Positions 44,331 to 55,200 of a DNA stretch of 64,000 bases are shown piece after piece (the stretch's first letter is position 1; the number at the start of each line of letters is the position of its first letter). Under the pieces are notes generated by a model. It was not told the DNA's origin. It searched no databases and saw nothing but the letters and a program-made list of their open reading frames with translations. Made by a program: the position numbers and the translations under genes. The DNA lies in assembly GCA_020310875.1 (NCBI GenBank), contig CM035423.1, positions 131,216,138-131,280,137 of the forward strand, in the 5' to 3' direction. This stretch comes from Ceratopteris richardii (taxonomy: Eukaryota > Streptophyta > Polypodiopsida > Polypodiales > Pteridaceae).

Positions 44331-45590
44331 CTATTCTATGTGATTCTACCTGGGAATGAGATTTAGCTACTTCTGGCACTTGATTGGCTACATGTTTCCA
44401 TAGTTGTGGCTTAACCTTGAGTAACTCCTCTAAAGTGAGATTGCACTCCACTTTAGTGTTCTTTACTACCTCCGTATTTCTAGGTATGTCTAATCTTCAT
44501 TTCTTACCATGATTGTGGGTGATCTCATACAGGTATACTTTGCTTCCCATGGACCTATAAAGTGAGGAAATTCTTGTAAGGAATTAGACTTGAAGTCTAA
44601 CCATTCACTTGACTGGGCATCCTTTTGTTATCCATGAATAGAAGGAATATCTTGTGGGAATTGATCATGTAGGTCATCTACAATCTCAATGGGAGGAGGA
44701 TTTTCACTTTCCTTTGCCCATTTCTCTGCTTGAATTTCTTGGATAAATTCTTGTGAGTATTGATTTACAAAAGTTGAGGTTCCTGACTCGATGGATTTGG
44801 GAACGTAAGCATTCTTGGGAGGGAGGCTTACTCTTTCACTTCTGATGTTACTCACCTGTGATGTATCTTGCTTTCTTGACTTAACTATCATCCTTTCCAA
44901 TCTTTCTAATAATATGTCAAAGTGTAACTGTGTTTTGGATAAGGTTGTGCAATTAAAAAGGTGGCTGGCCACAAGCATGGTTTAAGCCAATTCTACCATT
45001 TTTGCACAAATCTTTGTTCTTTCAATCTCTAGGTCAGCCTTGGGGTAAAATTTTTCATGTTCTGTCATGTTTGGATCTTCTTGGATTCTAGCCTGATATG
45101 CTTTAAGCATCATATCTAACTCCTCGGGAGTAGGATCCGCAAGTTTTGATCCTACTCTAGGTAGTGATGGGGTTGCATGAGGTTAATTCGTTGGTGGTGG
45201 TGATGGCCATGGTGGTGGAGTGTGAGAGTGTGTTTGAGATGCAAGTTCAATTATCTTGGATTTTGTTTCCATTATGCTTTCCTCAAGTTCACTCATCTTC
45301 TTCGACCATTGTCTCTTCATTCCTTCCTGGCTATCCTTCCAAGCTCTTGTCCTTTTCTTAGTTAGACTCGATCTCACTATCCTCAGAATTCTTTTCCTGA
45401 CCTAAGCCTTGGCTTTGCTGTAATGCTTGAGCTCTAATGACCACTTGCACTAGGGTAGTGGAAGTCACACTTCCATTGGAATCTATTACTAACCCAATAA
45501 CATTAATAGGAGCGATCTTTGGTACATTGTTTGGGTTCTTAAGACAATCCCATAAGAGATGCTCCTTCCCACAATAAAAAAAAAAATCCT
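44331..45590 (-). pseudogene. Gypsy gag C-terminal region with degenerate zinc knuckle
   Basis: A knuckle remnant lies near 45590-45530 on the minus strand (CGKEHLLWDCLKNPN-like). Then follow a coiled-coil-like charged segment (45377-45183: MKRQWSKKMSELEESIMETK), a proline patch, the LDMMLKAYQARIQED-like piece near 45100 and frame 44978-44628 (FDILLERLERMIVKSRKQDT, QFPQDIPSIHG). The layout matches 33965-35337. The N-terminal half lies beyond the copia insertion at 46862-47230. Confidence 0.7.
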
Positions 45591-46284
45591 TGATTTGTTC
45601 TACCTAGATTGATCTTCCTGCAATAGAACTAAGACTAACTCCTCAAACGTTAAACCATTTGGATTGTCTTTCATCATCAATCAAAGAGTAGAAGAAAAAC
45701 TCTTATATGAATGTGGAAGACCATTTTGAACAATCTACACAAGTGAATTGTGAAGCAAGACTTCATCAACAGAAATCAACTACTCCTTCAAAATTTTGAT
45801 CTTTGTCAAAAAAACTATCCATGGAATCTCCTTCATTCATGTGCTCACTCTCCAATTGTTTTTGGAGGTAAGCAACAGGAGCCTCATTCCTTGCCTGGTA
45901 AGAAGCGGTAAGTGTATCCCAAGCATCCTTTGTTGTCTGCAAGATCGAATGTGAGGAATAATGGCATGTTTGATAGACAAGGCTATCAATGCATGTGTCT
46001 GAGCATCTCTACCATCCCAATAAAGTTGCTCTATAGTAGGTGCAGCAAGAACCGTAGCATGAAGAGGAACCTGAAGAATATCACCATCTTCAACACCATT
46101 TGTATCACCTTCAACAACTATGTTTGCAAGTGTAATAGGATGTTTTTCAACACCCTACACAATATTCCACTGTCCTTTTGCAACCAGTACATTATGAATC
46201 ATATAAGCCCATAATGGGTAATTGGTACCATCCAACTTATCCTCAACAACCAACATACAAAATACATCACTGCTATCAGCCATG
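45591..46284 (-). pseudogene. Ty1/copia gag inside gypsy gag
   Basis: From 46284 the minus strand reads MADSSDVFCMLVVEDKLDGT, NYPLWAYMIHNVLVAKGQW, a UBN2-type copia gag. It continues with stops through YWDGRDAQTHALIALSIKHA to about 45600. Nothing of the protease, integrase or RT remains; the copia is cut where gypsy knuckle sequence begins. It belongs with the PBS and LTR at 46609-46861. Confidence 0.82.
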
Positions 46285-46608
46285 GCCACTGACTAAAATA
46301 CCTTAATGCAGAAAATTGTATCTAAAAAAGTTGAACAAGACTACTATATCCAGTTCTACTAAACTTGTAGTAGACTTCGTGGCGCTTATACTAGAAAACC
46401 AAAGCTTATATATATCTGTGGCACAAAAAGATGAAATTTCCTACACAAGCACTATGATAGTGCGTTCAGAGGCCAAAACGAGCTCAAATCATGATTTTGA
46501 CACTACGAACTAAGGCAAATTGGAACTTCTATTCATCCTAAGTATGCTCACAAAATGTCGTGCAATTTTTAGACTTTGGGGTGTCCACAATGCCCTAGAT
46601 GAAGTGGC

Positions 46609-46625
46609 GACTTGCTCTGATACCA
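46609..46625 (-). other. Primer-binding site, tRNA-Met type
   Basis: The minus strand reads TGGTATCAGAGCAAGTC, a full match to the initiator tRNA-Met complement, two bases from the LTR end. Confidence 0.9.
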
Positions 46626-46627
46626 AT

Positions 46628-46861
46628 TCTTGGAGTTTGAGGTCTGTGGAAGCATGCGAACAACACATGAAGAAGAAGAAGAAGAAGCTGGGAGCACAAC
46701 ACACAATACTAAATGTATTACCAAGAGAATGTACAAAGATAAGTGACCCCTTAGGGTTAGACATATATATAAGCCGAGGGAAAAAAACCTCCTAAAGAGG
46801 GAAAAAAGTGCCCCAGTGGTCCTAGAGTATTCACACACATCACTACCAAAATATATCGACA
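46628..46861 (-). repeat. Short copia 5' LTR (about 234 bp)
   Basis: In minus orientation it starts TGTCGATATATTTTGG and ends near CTCCAAGA. It matches the LTR at 57614-57841 throughout, and both include a TATATA stretch (here 46763-46770), a possible promoter TATA box. Such short LTRs are a family trait shared by the two copies. Confidence 0.9.
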
Positions 46862-47230
46862 TGTATGAACCATCTTCAAATTTTACTACTAGGTGTTCTA
46901 GTCCAACAAATTGAGCTGGGTTTCTAATTTTGATAATGGATGTTCTCAAATTGTCCTCATAGATGCAAGGACCTAATTGATTGTTCTTGATATATTCGAG
47001 TTGAGTCTTTTACGGACCTTCTGGTTTTTTTCTAGGTATATCACTCTTGAGCTACCTATTGGTCTCTCCATTTTATAGGACATCTTTGAGTCACTTGTTT
47101 CTAAACTTAGAATGTATGGGTAATCACTCAATTGTTGGGCCCACGACCTAGCTGTATGATTGACACTAGCTTCAAGAGATCTGATGCTTTGTGTATCCCG
47201 TCCTAGATGTCTTCCTGATCTAAGGTTCAT
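46862..47230 (-). pseudogene. Tat/Athila-like gypsy gag N-terminus
   Basis: A minus-strand frame opens at 47230 with MNLRSGRHLGRDTQSIRSLE, typical of plant gypsy gag starts. It continues to SLETSDSKMSYKMERPIGSS and, in another frame, GLEHLVVKFEDGSYM, ending at the copia LTR. The same block occurs at 60280-60600. The 470 bases from 47231 to 47698 are leader without motif. Confidence 0.75.
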
Positions 47231-47698
47231 AAGCCTTGGTTGTTATCCCATTTTTCCCAAGTACAACCTCCTTGCAAAGTCCTTTCATATTATTCACTTG
47301 TTCTTTTTACCTCCCTTTTGTGTTGAAGGTCATGTCCAATACAAGGTTGTTAGGATTACTTGAGTTTTATAGATTTTGAATTTGATCACTCAATTTATGT
47401 CCTTTTACTTTAGAGTTTGTCACCAAACTATACTATTTATGCTTGCACTTGAGTATTTAGGGTTCTTGTACTTGTATCATGCCTAACATAACCTAATTAA
47501 TCAATACCACTAACCGTACTTAGCCTAGGCTAGGAATTGACTAAGGGGCTTGAGAATGCTCCAACCTCAAGTCGCTTATCCCTTTGATCACACTTGAATG
47601 CTCAAGGTACACGTTCTCAAGCTTGCAACACACTCTTGCTCTGGACGCCCTTTGATGCTCTCAATGGACCATCACATGCTCGTCCTCAAAGCTCGATT

Positions 47699-47714
47699 CT
47701 CGACAAAGGTGCCA
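47699..47714 (-). other. Primer-binding site, TGGCACC type
   Basis: The minus strand reads TGGCACCTTTGTCGAG. It resembles the TGGCGCC(G)TTGCCGGG-type primer site of plant Tat/Athila gypsy elements, not tRNA-Met. It lies seven bases inside the LTR. Confidence 0.7.
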
Positions 47715-47721
47715 AATTTGG

Positions 47722-48146
47722 TGTCACTCTAGCACAATGGCAAGTATCAATGTGAGGATATCCACCTCATAATTATCAATTTGGAAAGACATGAGGAGGG
47801 TATGATGACCATGAGCAAGTGAAGTGCACAAGTGAGTGGGTGAGAAGCACACAAGCATGCATACACATACACACACACACCTACACATAAGGCAAGACAA
47901 AGAGATGGAGCAATGGAATCCTTCATTCATCAAAAACAAGATTACAATCTCTTTTGTTCACTTTAATTCCCAATTTTCTAACATCAAAATTGAGGTCTCT
48001 AGCTCCTTTTATAGTTTTTTACTAGCTTTGGCCCTATCCAAACCTAGTGTCTGGCCTTGTTAAAAAATAGGTTCCTAGGCTAATTTGAAGGCTCAAACGA
48101 GCTCTAAAAAATATGAAAATTAGTACATACTTAGATCTAATACTCC
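47722..48146 (-). repeat. 5' LTR of the long gypsy, outer end missing
   Basis: It begins TGTCACTCTAGCACAATGG in + coordinates and matches 5854-6280 and 28881-29310, including the CA-rich stretch near 47860-47885. Similarity ends after TCTAATACTCC at about 48146, so roughly 180 bp of LTR start is lost. Confidence 0.85.
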
Positions 48147-49200
48147 AGAAGATTTTAGTATCGAATAGCATGAAGAATAAGAATCTTACTAAGCTAAAGG
48201 ATATGGTAGCTACGACCCCAAACATAGCAGTTCATCTCATAATATGTATGTGGTGCTTTGCTTTTCTAGCACAAGATTGATTTACTCAGCTACATAAGCA
48301 AGTTTGGTTTATTTTATACCTAGCAAAGACCAGTAACATGACCATCAATCTCCTAATTTGGATCATCGACCAAATCCATGCCACCAACCAGAGATGGCCT
48401 TGTAAGGCGATATTGAATGGTTTCTACACTCTTACACGTATTATTTATCGATGCCTTGCTTATGATATTCCTATTCAGAGGGCCTTATCCTAGAATAGAG
48501 TCCAAGATTTTAAGAGCACAAAAGCATCAGTACCTCCATCTAGGAGAATGAGAGGATCGATTCCCTATGCCCAACTAAGAGGAGCTACCTTGATGCCAGA
48601 TATCTCACTTATGAGGAGCTACCTTGATGCTAGATATCACACTTAAGTTACTAAAAAGATTCAAGGATGGAACTCAACACATGGTCCGGACGCTACCCAC
48701 AGATTTAGAGTTTCTGGGAACAATTGGTCTCGAGGAATTAGGCAATGTAGGCTTTGAACAACTCCTCATAGATGTGGATCTAGATTTCGAAGAAGAAGAA
48801 GAAGAAGAAGAAGAAGAAGAAGAAGAAGAAGAAGAAGAAGAAGAAGCAGGTGGCGAACAACAATACCAATGAGAAGAAGGGCAACATGAAGAATTACAAT
48901 AGGACAAGAACAAGAAGACGAAGAAGATGATGAAGGGGAAGAAGATGAAGAAGAGGAAGGCACACCTACTTGCACTGCATAGCTTCAAAGGTTATATGAC
49001 ATGATAATGAGTGTACAAGAAAAAGGCCAACTCTCGTTCCACACCAGTGAGTTATTGAGAAATCAGATCTTGAAGGAAGAAGGTGTTGATCTGCAATTCA
49101 TTTAATCCCTCCACCTACTAGTAGAGACATGTGGAAATCATCAAAGCCATCCATACTATGATGCAAAGATCCCAACCTCAATATGACCAAAGATGAATCA
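48147..49200 (+). other. Unidentified segment, possible decayed coding sequence around (GAA)19
   Basis: One plus-strand phase upstream of the microsatellite reads MTINLLIWIIDQIHAT and ILNGFYTLTRIIYRCLAYDI with few stops, faintly like ORF1/gag-side proteins of plant Athila-type elements. Downstream, another phase is highly acidic (DFE then E19; later EDEEDDEGEEDEEEEG near 48920-48960). I cannot identify the protein. The stretch 48980-49200 has no clear feature. Confidence 0.35.
48789..48845 (+). repeat. (GAA)19 trinucleotide microsatellite
   Basis: Nineteen uninterrupted GAA units. In the plus-strand frame they encode 19 Glu after DLDF; further imperfect GAA/GAT units occur to 48960. Confidence 0.97.
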
Positions 49201-50547
49201 AAACCAAGCCAAGACCAAGAAAGAACATTCACATACATGTCTCACAATTTGAGGTTGTCACTACTTAAGAAGCAACATCAACAGTGACCATTGATCTTAC
49301 AATAGAAATTATTGTCCAAACCTTGTCTATTTCACCTCCACACCCTCCATCCCCACCCATAACCCAAGAAGCACAAACTACAACCATGGTCGTCGGAACC
49401 ACCCAGTAGAGGAGCCAATTGTCCATACACCATCACATTCACCATGGCATACTGCAGTAACCATGGGAACCATTGAAGTAATAACCTCTACACCTTCCTT
49501 TAGTTTCCATGCCCCTATTTCCCATGGAAAATTGTTCTCCTCTATTAATATCCTTTGTATACTACTTCCTCAGACCCACTAGAACCTGCCCTAGGCCACC
49601 CACTAAAGCACCTTGCCCAAGGTTACCTAGCCCCAACTACTACCCTCTTAGGAATCCGTGCAGCACAACCCTACCCAATCACTTCCATCTCAACCACCTA
49701 TTCCTCCATATCTCAATCTTGACCACCTTCAACCACTCTGCCACCATCATGGGCTGCCTTCCTTGAAGCTATCCTCGGCATGCCAGCTCCATCTTCTTCA
49801 AGGGGTCCTAATACATTGTAACATCTTCATTATTCATGAGCATGACGAGCACTACACCCACCATACCAATATTCATGGTAGCCCCATCACACACAATCAT
49901 GTCCAATTCCATGGACATATCACCACACATTGTACCTCCCCCACCCCTCACATTACCACCATCTCTCATTCCCCCACCACCAACATCATTGGTTCTCATA
50001 ACTCCAACATGCACAACATTCACTACTCCCCTCCCCATTCCCCATTCCCATTTATTTCTAATTGTACAAACTAAATCTATAAATGTAAATAATGCGTTCA
50101 ACACCAGGCTTCAGTGTGCAAGTCAACTACAACAATAGTATCAACACTTGGAAAAAAAATGAAGCATTGACTCACTGCAAAATCCACCGGACTACAAGAA
50201 AAGGTGACCAGACTAGAAACGAGCAACAGAATCTTACACAAGCAATAGGGTTGACCATAGCAACTCAAGAAGTTATTTGGATAAAGGAGTTATATGCACA
50301 ATTGGGACTTATGAGCTCCAAACCTCACATATTTGGAGACTACATAACCTCTATGTACTTATCAACAATCTTGTATACAATGCAAGAACCAAATATATAG
50401 AGGTTCATTATCATTTTGTTAGAGAAAATCTTCTGGCAAAAGGATTTGACATCTCATTTGTACCAATAGAGAAGCAAATGACAGATATGATGACTAAAGA
50501 TCTTCTTGGAGTTAATATCTATAGATTCAGAGCAATTGCAGAGATTT
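49201..50547 (+). pseudogene. Ty1/copia linker, RT stub and RNase H end, internally deleted
   Basis: A T/P/S/H-rich stretch (49300-50050), including a block nearly identical to 10800-10850, looks like the integrase-RT linker. It leads to INVNNAFNTRL near 50075, the copia QLDVNNAF box of RT. Most of RT is deleted; sequence resumes in RNase H with EVIWIKELYAQLGL and, in the next frame, ARTKYIEVHYHFVRENLLAK (50277-50549). A polypurine tract and LTR follow. Confidence 0.75.
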
Positions 50548-50773
50548 AGATCATCATTGTTTGAAGACTCAAGCATTCTTTAGCTTGAGGGGGAACATTT
50601 AGAACACCAAGCTCTTATCATTCTTGAGAGAAGGATGTGTTTCAAAACAAGTTCATTCCTAGATCATCATTGTTTGAAGAATCAAGTATGCTTTAGCTTA
50701 AAGGGAGAATTTAGAACACCAAGCTCTTATCATTCTTGAGAGAGGGATGTGTTTCAAAACAAGTTCATTCCTA
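50548..50773 (+). repeat. 113-bp tandem duplication spanning the polypurine tract and LTR start
   Basis: The unit AGATCATCATTGTTTGAAGA at 50548 recurs at 50661 and similarity continues through TTTAGAACACCAAGCTC to GTTCATTCCTAGAT. Both units contain a purine tract (TTGAGGGGGAA at 50585, TTAAAGGGAGAA at 50697) followed by the LTR start. Confidence 0.92.
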
Positions 50774-51642
50774 GATTAAAACTTCAAGTTATGACATTTC
50801 ATAAGTTTCTCTATTCTTGTAAAGGTTCATATCACTTATGGTTTTAGATCTTTAATATCACTAAAACATAAAGTTAGAAGAACTAAAAGGCCATGAGATA
50901 TGAATTCGGTGTTCAACCAACTACAAAAATCAAGTTTAGCTTGATTCCTTCTTTTCCTAGATTATAGGAAAAGTGACTTCAATCACAACAAACTATCCTG
51001 TGAGCCATTTTTCGAATTTATTCTCAATTTAAAGGAGTCATATAATCCACAAGGATCTATATATAGACTCTCAAAGACTTGTACAATATGTTAGAGGAAT
51101 ATACAACAAGTTTTCATTACCTTCTTGCTTGTTGCTCACTTGTCTAATTCATCTTCTCCAAAGTGAAAAAAATTGCAGAGGCTAGTTCTCACTTCTCAAA
51201 TGTCCATTGTTCATGAATAAGGGCTCATTGGAAATCTATAAATGTCTACTTGATGTGTATAAAGTTCTGTATCATTTGACTTTATAGATTGTGAGAAATA
51301 GAGTTGTTGAGCTCTTGAGGTCAATCTTTGTACATTCCTAAAAGGTCGAGGAGACACCCAATCAATGCTAAACTGATAATTGAGTAAAGCCTTGCTTATA
51401 AATTGTTTCCTTATGCATAATAGCTACTTAACCCTATAAGCCACCATCCTCTAAGAGGATTTTAGCCAATTGTTATCAGGTTGGGAGCACTAAGCATGAG
51501 AATCATGATTCAAAAAAAAGAGTGAGTTCTTCTTATATTAACTTATTTGCAAGTAGTCTATCTTGAACAAATCTTTTCTCTATGATTCTCTATATGTTGA
51601 TTAGCTTGACCAAACTTCAACACTTTAATCATCAAATTTCCA
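50708..51642 (+). repeat. 3' LTR of the plus-strand copia
   Basis: It matches the reverse complement of 31685-32671 along its length, with insertions and deletions. The start TG appears changed (AATTTAGAACACC) and it ends TTTCCA at 51642. A partial LTR start also lies in the first duplication unit (50596). Gypsy RT sequence follows directly. Confidence 0.85.
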
Positions 51643-52410
51643 CCTAACGGGGAGTTTGTGCATTCCATGTGATGCTATTTGGGATCAAACTACTACATTC
51701 CAAAGGCTCATGTGTCACATGTTTAAGGACTTCTTGCAAAAGAATTTCGAAGTCTATGTGGATGACTTTTGTGCTCATTCCCATATGAGACAAAATCACA
51801 TTCTAGAGCTCAAGCTGATCTTTGAAAAATGCAAAGAATATCAGGTATGATTGAACCCAAAAAAGTGTGTTTTCATGGTCAAGCAAGGGAAGATATTAGG
51901 TCACATGGTGTCAAAGAATGGGATATCATCTGATGAAGATAAGCTGAGAATGATAGCAAAGTTACAAAGACCTAGGATGATCAAGGAAGTACAAGCTTTT
52001 ATGGGTCATTATGGATACAACTAACATTTTATCCACATGTATGCAATCATTGCATAGCCTTCTCATGACCTTTGAGTGGAATGATGAGTGTGGGAAATCA
52101 TTCATTGAGTTGAAATGATGCTTATGCTCAATCCATATATTAACCATGCCATACTGGAATGAACCATTCCATGTTCATGTGGATGCTTCTAATGTTGCTA
52201 TTGGATGTGTGCTAGCACAACCAAGAGGTGAAGGAAACATAGAACTTCCCATAGCTAATGCAAGTAGACAATTGAAAATTGTAGAGAGGAATTACAGTAC
52301 CATCGATAGAGAAGGATTAGGTATGGTCTATGCAATAAAGAAATTTACACACTATTTTTTTGCAAATAGGTTCAAATTTTCACGGGCCATCAAGCTCTAT
52401 TAGACTTTGT
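51643..52410 (+). pseudogene. Gypsy RT palm/thumb and RNase H N-terminal fragment
   Basis: The plus strand starts inside RT (GVYAF-MPFG region, degraded), then TTTFQRLMCHMFKDFLQKNF, EVYVDDFCAHSHMRQNHIL with the YVDD box, and KKCVFMVKQGKILGHMVSKN. RNase H begins near 52146 (WNEPFHVHVDASNVAIGCVL, DREGLGMVYAIKKFTHYF) and fades after 52405. It is of the same Tat/Athila-like family as 42485-40160. It could be the missing half of the minus-strand gypsy cut at 32672. Confidence 0.85.
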
Positions 52411-52934
52411 GAACAAACCTTGTAATATGGGCACATTAGTAAGAGAAAACTAGGAGACATCCATATGTTGAGATCTCTTTGGTGATGTGGGCGGAAGACT
52501 TACTGAGCCTCACCATAGGAGATATATGCTAGTTGTTCATAGGTGCTTAATAAGCCTAATTGGTTTCTTTTAGTTAATTAGTTATATGGAGTGGAGTCAA
52601 TGATTGTTTACGAAGGTTTACATGTCACTGCTCACTATTTTATGAGTTTTCTACATTCATCATGTGCTCATTTTGTAGACAAGACCATCACAAAAGTTTA
52701 CTAGACTTCATATTTTCAACTATATAATGGTTGAGTTTACTCCTTGAGACACTTATTGGTGTGAGCAAAAACATTATCACATACTATCTTTGATTGTTCA
52801 TTGTTATTCATTGATCCATTTTTAGGGGAAGACTAACGAAATTCTCCCAAATTTTGACAATTGGTCACTCGTTTGAGCCTCAGTGATGTTTTTATTATTC
52901 TATCTTGATTATCATTCTAAACAATTTTCTATAA
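52411..52934. other. Unassigned AT-rich sequence
   Basis: No domain, LTR terminus or repeat recognised between the gypsy RNase H fragment and the copia gag start. Confidence 0.4.
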
Positions 52935-53815
52935 TCATGGCATTAGAGGTCTCAAGCACATCTAGTGGATTGGGGTCTATTGCAGTGTTCCCAAGAGGAG
53001 CTATAACTTATAGGAAAAAGACCAATTTGGGATGCGAAAATTTTATGACACAAACTTTGCTCTATGAAAGAATCAAATTAAAGATGTGTTGATTCAGCGG
53101 AGGCAGTGGAAGTTAGTAAACGGAATCTCAGAGAAACATACTGACATGGATGATGATGATTGGGATGAGTTGGATTAAATGGCCAGGTCTACCATTCAAT
53201 TTCACATTTTAAATAATTTTTGCTTTATGCTTTTGGAATCTGAAAATGCAAAGGAGCTTTGAAAGAAGTTATGCAACACTTATGAAAAAGAAATGACATC
53301 AAATCAAGTGTATCTGATGAGAAAGTTATATGAACTTTTTACGATGCACACATATAGTTTTGTTGCTCATCTAAATGAGTTTGATGCTATATTTTCTCAT
53401 TATAGGATCAACAAATGGAGATGCATAGTTAAATGAAAGCAGTCTTGTTTCTATGCACCTTACCATCATCATGGGATACATTTTTCATAGCTATTAGCAA
53501 TAGTGCACTTGGTGGTAAACTAGTCTATGATGACATATGCGAAGCACTCTTGACTCAAGAGATCCATAGAAAGTTTATGGTTGGCACTCAAATTAGATAT
53601 GCATATACTATTTTTCATTCTTACCAAGGAAAGAATCAATAATGTGGCAAGAGCAAGAACAAGGAAAAGAATGGTCAATGGAGTAAGAGTAGAAGTAAAT
53701 CAAGGAAGACAGATATCGAGTGCCATCATTTTCATAAGAAAGGACATATGAAGAAAGACTACTATGAGTTAAAGAATCCTAAAGGTAAAGGGCATCATGT
53801 TGATGGACATGTTAA
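52935..53815 (+). pseudogene. Ty1/copia gag (third lineage) with degenerate knuckle
   Basis: It opens near 52938 (MALEVSSTSSGLGSI), then FRRGAITY-like and TLLYERIKLK. The capsid part continues in broken frames (QVYLMRKLYELFTMH, HLNEFDAIFSHYR at 53300-53400; MKAVLFLCTLPSSWDTF, SALGGKLVYDDICEALLTQE at 53433-53560). The nucleocapsid end has IECHHFHKKGHMKKDYYELK near 53720, a CCHC knuckle with two Cys lost. The element breaks off near 53815. Confidence 0.8.
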
Positions 53816-53857
53816 ACAATTACCTTGTTATGAAGGGAGTCTATATAGAAGAGATGG

Positions 53858-54087
53858 TGTGAACCATCTCTTGGGCTCCATTAGAAGGGCACACACATGA
53901 GTGCCATGTGGCATTCATGTGAGATGCCACAATATTCACTCCAATTAAGGAGTGTTAACTCAAGAAGGGGGTACGCGGCTGGGCGGTCGAATATCGAAGA
54001 AGTTCTCCGTGTGAGCGTCGTGAGGATCTGGAGTCGTGTGTAGAAGAAGCCAAAAATTGGGGACCTCATCAGAGCGATCTTATGACA
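53858..54087 (+). repeat. Probable LTR inner end of an unidentified element
   Basis: The right boundary is set by the CA at 54087 two bases before a primer-binding site. TGTGAACCATCTC at about 53858 is a possible LTR start, giving a short LTR of about 230 bp, but no second copy exists here to confirm it. Local base composition is richer in G+C than neighbours. Confidence 0.4.
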
Positions 54088-54088
54088 T

Positions 54089-54101
54089 TGGTATCCGAGC
54101 C
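54089..54101 (+). other. Primer-binding site, tRNA-Met type
   Basis: TGGTATCCGAGCC matches the initiator tRNA-Met complement TGGTATCAGAGC with one change. Confidence 0.8.
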
Positions 54102-55200
54102 GTAACGGTCATTAACAGAGCCACGCGTGGGTGATAGGGACGAGCGAGAGCGCGACAGAGAAGCTGAGCCGATAAGTTGACTTGAGTCAACTATTCTCAC
54201 ATGCAGGCGGGCGCCTACAGCTCACGGGGGAGCTTGGCTCCTCCTTCCCCACTCTTGGATGAACTAATGCTTCTAGAGCCCTTGAATATATACTCAATTT
54301 CTGGACGGCAACGCCCTTATGTGGGATTAAACAACCTCCTGTCGCTGCTCCACGTCGAATGGGATTTTGAGAAGACTATGAAGAATGTATGAGTTCGAGC
54401 TGAGCTAAGAGGTAACATTTCGAAATTTCTTGGAATCTTGGAGTGCAAAAGGGATGCTATAAGCCAAGTTTTTTGGAAAATCATGATGTACATATGTAAT
54501 ATGGGTTGTGGAGATGGGCTATGGGCTTTGGGATGATTCAAAAAGGCTTCAGTTACTCAGTTTTGAGCTTCTCAAAGTCACTACTCCAAGAAGATGAGCT
54601 TTTTCACTTGTATCCTTGACCTACCCGACTTCTTAGCACCATAGCTTCTTCATACAACATCGGATTTCTACAATCTTGGTCACGTTTCAAAGCTACACTC
54701 CTAAGCTTCGCTTAGAAACCATCGATGTTGGATTTGGATGAGATTTTCCTTATCAAAATCTCTCTGCAGCGTTTCAGCAGGAACTAGGCGGCCACTCCCG
54801 AGCCTAGTTTTTCGTCATCCGGACTCCAAATCCACTTTTTTCAGTTGGGATAGTCTCAAATTCTTGAAGTACAGGTGTTGGGCAGCAATTTGTGGACTGG
54901 CGAGGATTGTTACATCTCTGAAATAGCTCAGTTTCACTCAGTTTGCCCAATTGGGGCTTTTCCCACGCACTTTTCGTCTTGTTTTGGATGGTTTATGGTG
55001 TCTAGAACCTCCCCGGACCAAGCGGACATTTCCAATTTTCTTTTGGGCCTGGGGAGGATTCAAAATCAGTGGCTTGAAGCATCAAGGACCACTTGGATTT
55101 CGCTTCCGTAGCTCTACTTTGTATCAGGGAAGTGCTCTTGTGATATATTTCTCTTCTTCTTGCATATTTGAATTTTACTTCCATTCATTTTCATACACCC
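54102..55200. other. GC-richer segment without coding motif
   Basis: It follows the primer-binding site and precedes gypsy protease sequence. Words such as GAGCGAGAGCGCGACAG and GGCGGGCGCC are unlike the rest of the window. Open stretches exist on the plus strand (for example from 54951), but the residues match no family I know. It may be the leader or interior of a non-autonomous LTR element joined to the gypsy at about 55200. Confidence 0.45.

Larger units (their letters stand above)
36960..48146 (-). mobile_element. Long Tat/Athila-like gypsy element with two internal insertions
   Basis: Minus-strand order: LTR (47722-48146), PBS (47699-47714), gag N-terminus (46862-47230), copia insertion (45591-46861), gag C-terminus with knuckle, protease, linker, RT N-terminal half, TIR element (40420-42482), RT C-terminal half, RNase H, spacer, integrase (to 38072), then an in-frame extension with a second retropepsin-like domain. 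Both insertions interrupt sequence that joins well across the gap. The 3' LTR was not found. Confidence 0.78.

Noticed and set aside
48674..48988. Minus-strand poly-Ser/poly-Leu frames over the GAA tract
   Set aside because: Antisense translations of the microsatellite without flanking conserved sequence.
49808..50104. Minus-strand glycine/valine-rich frame
   Set aside because: Antisense of the proline/threonine-rich copia linker.
54951..55200. N-terminal 80 residues of a 489-codon plus-strand frame as part of a gypsy protein
   Set aside because: The minus-strand copy near 3450-3520 has protease sequence there instead; the N-terminal part is unrelated upstream DNA read through by chance.
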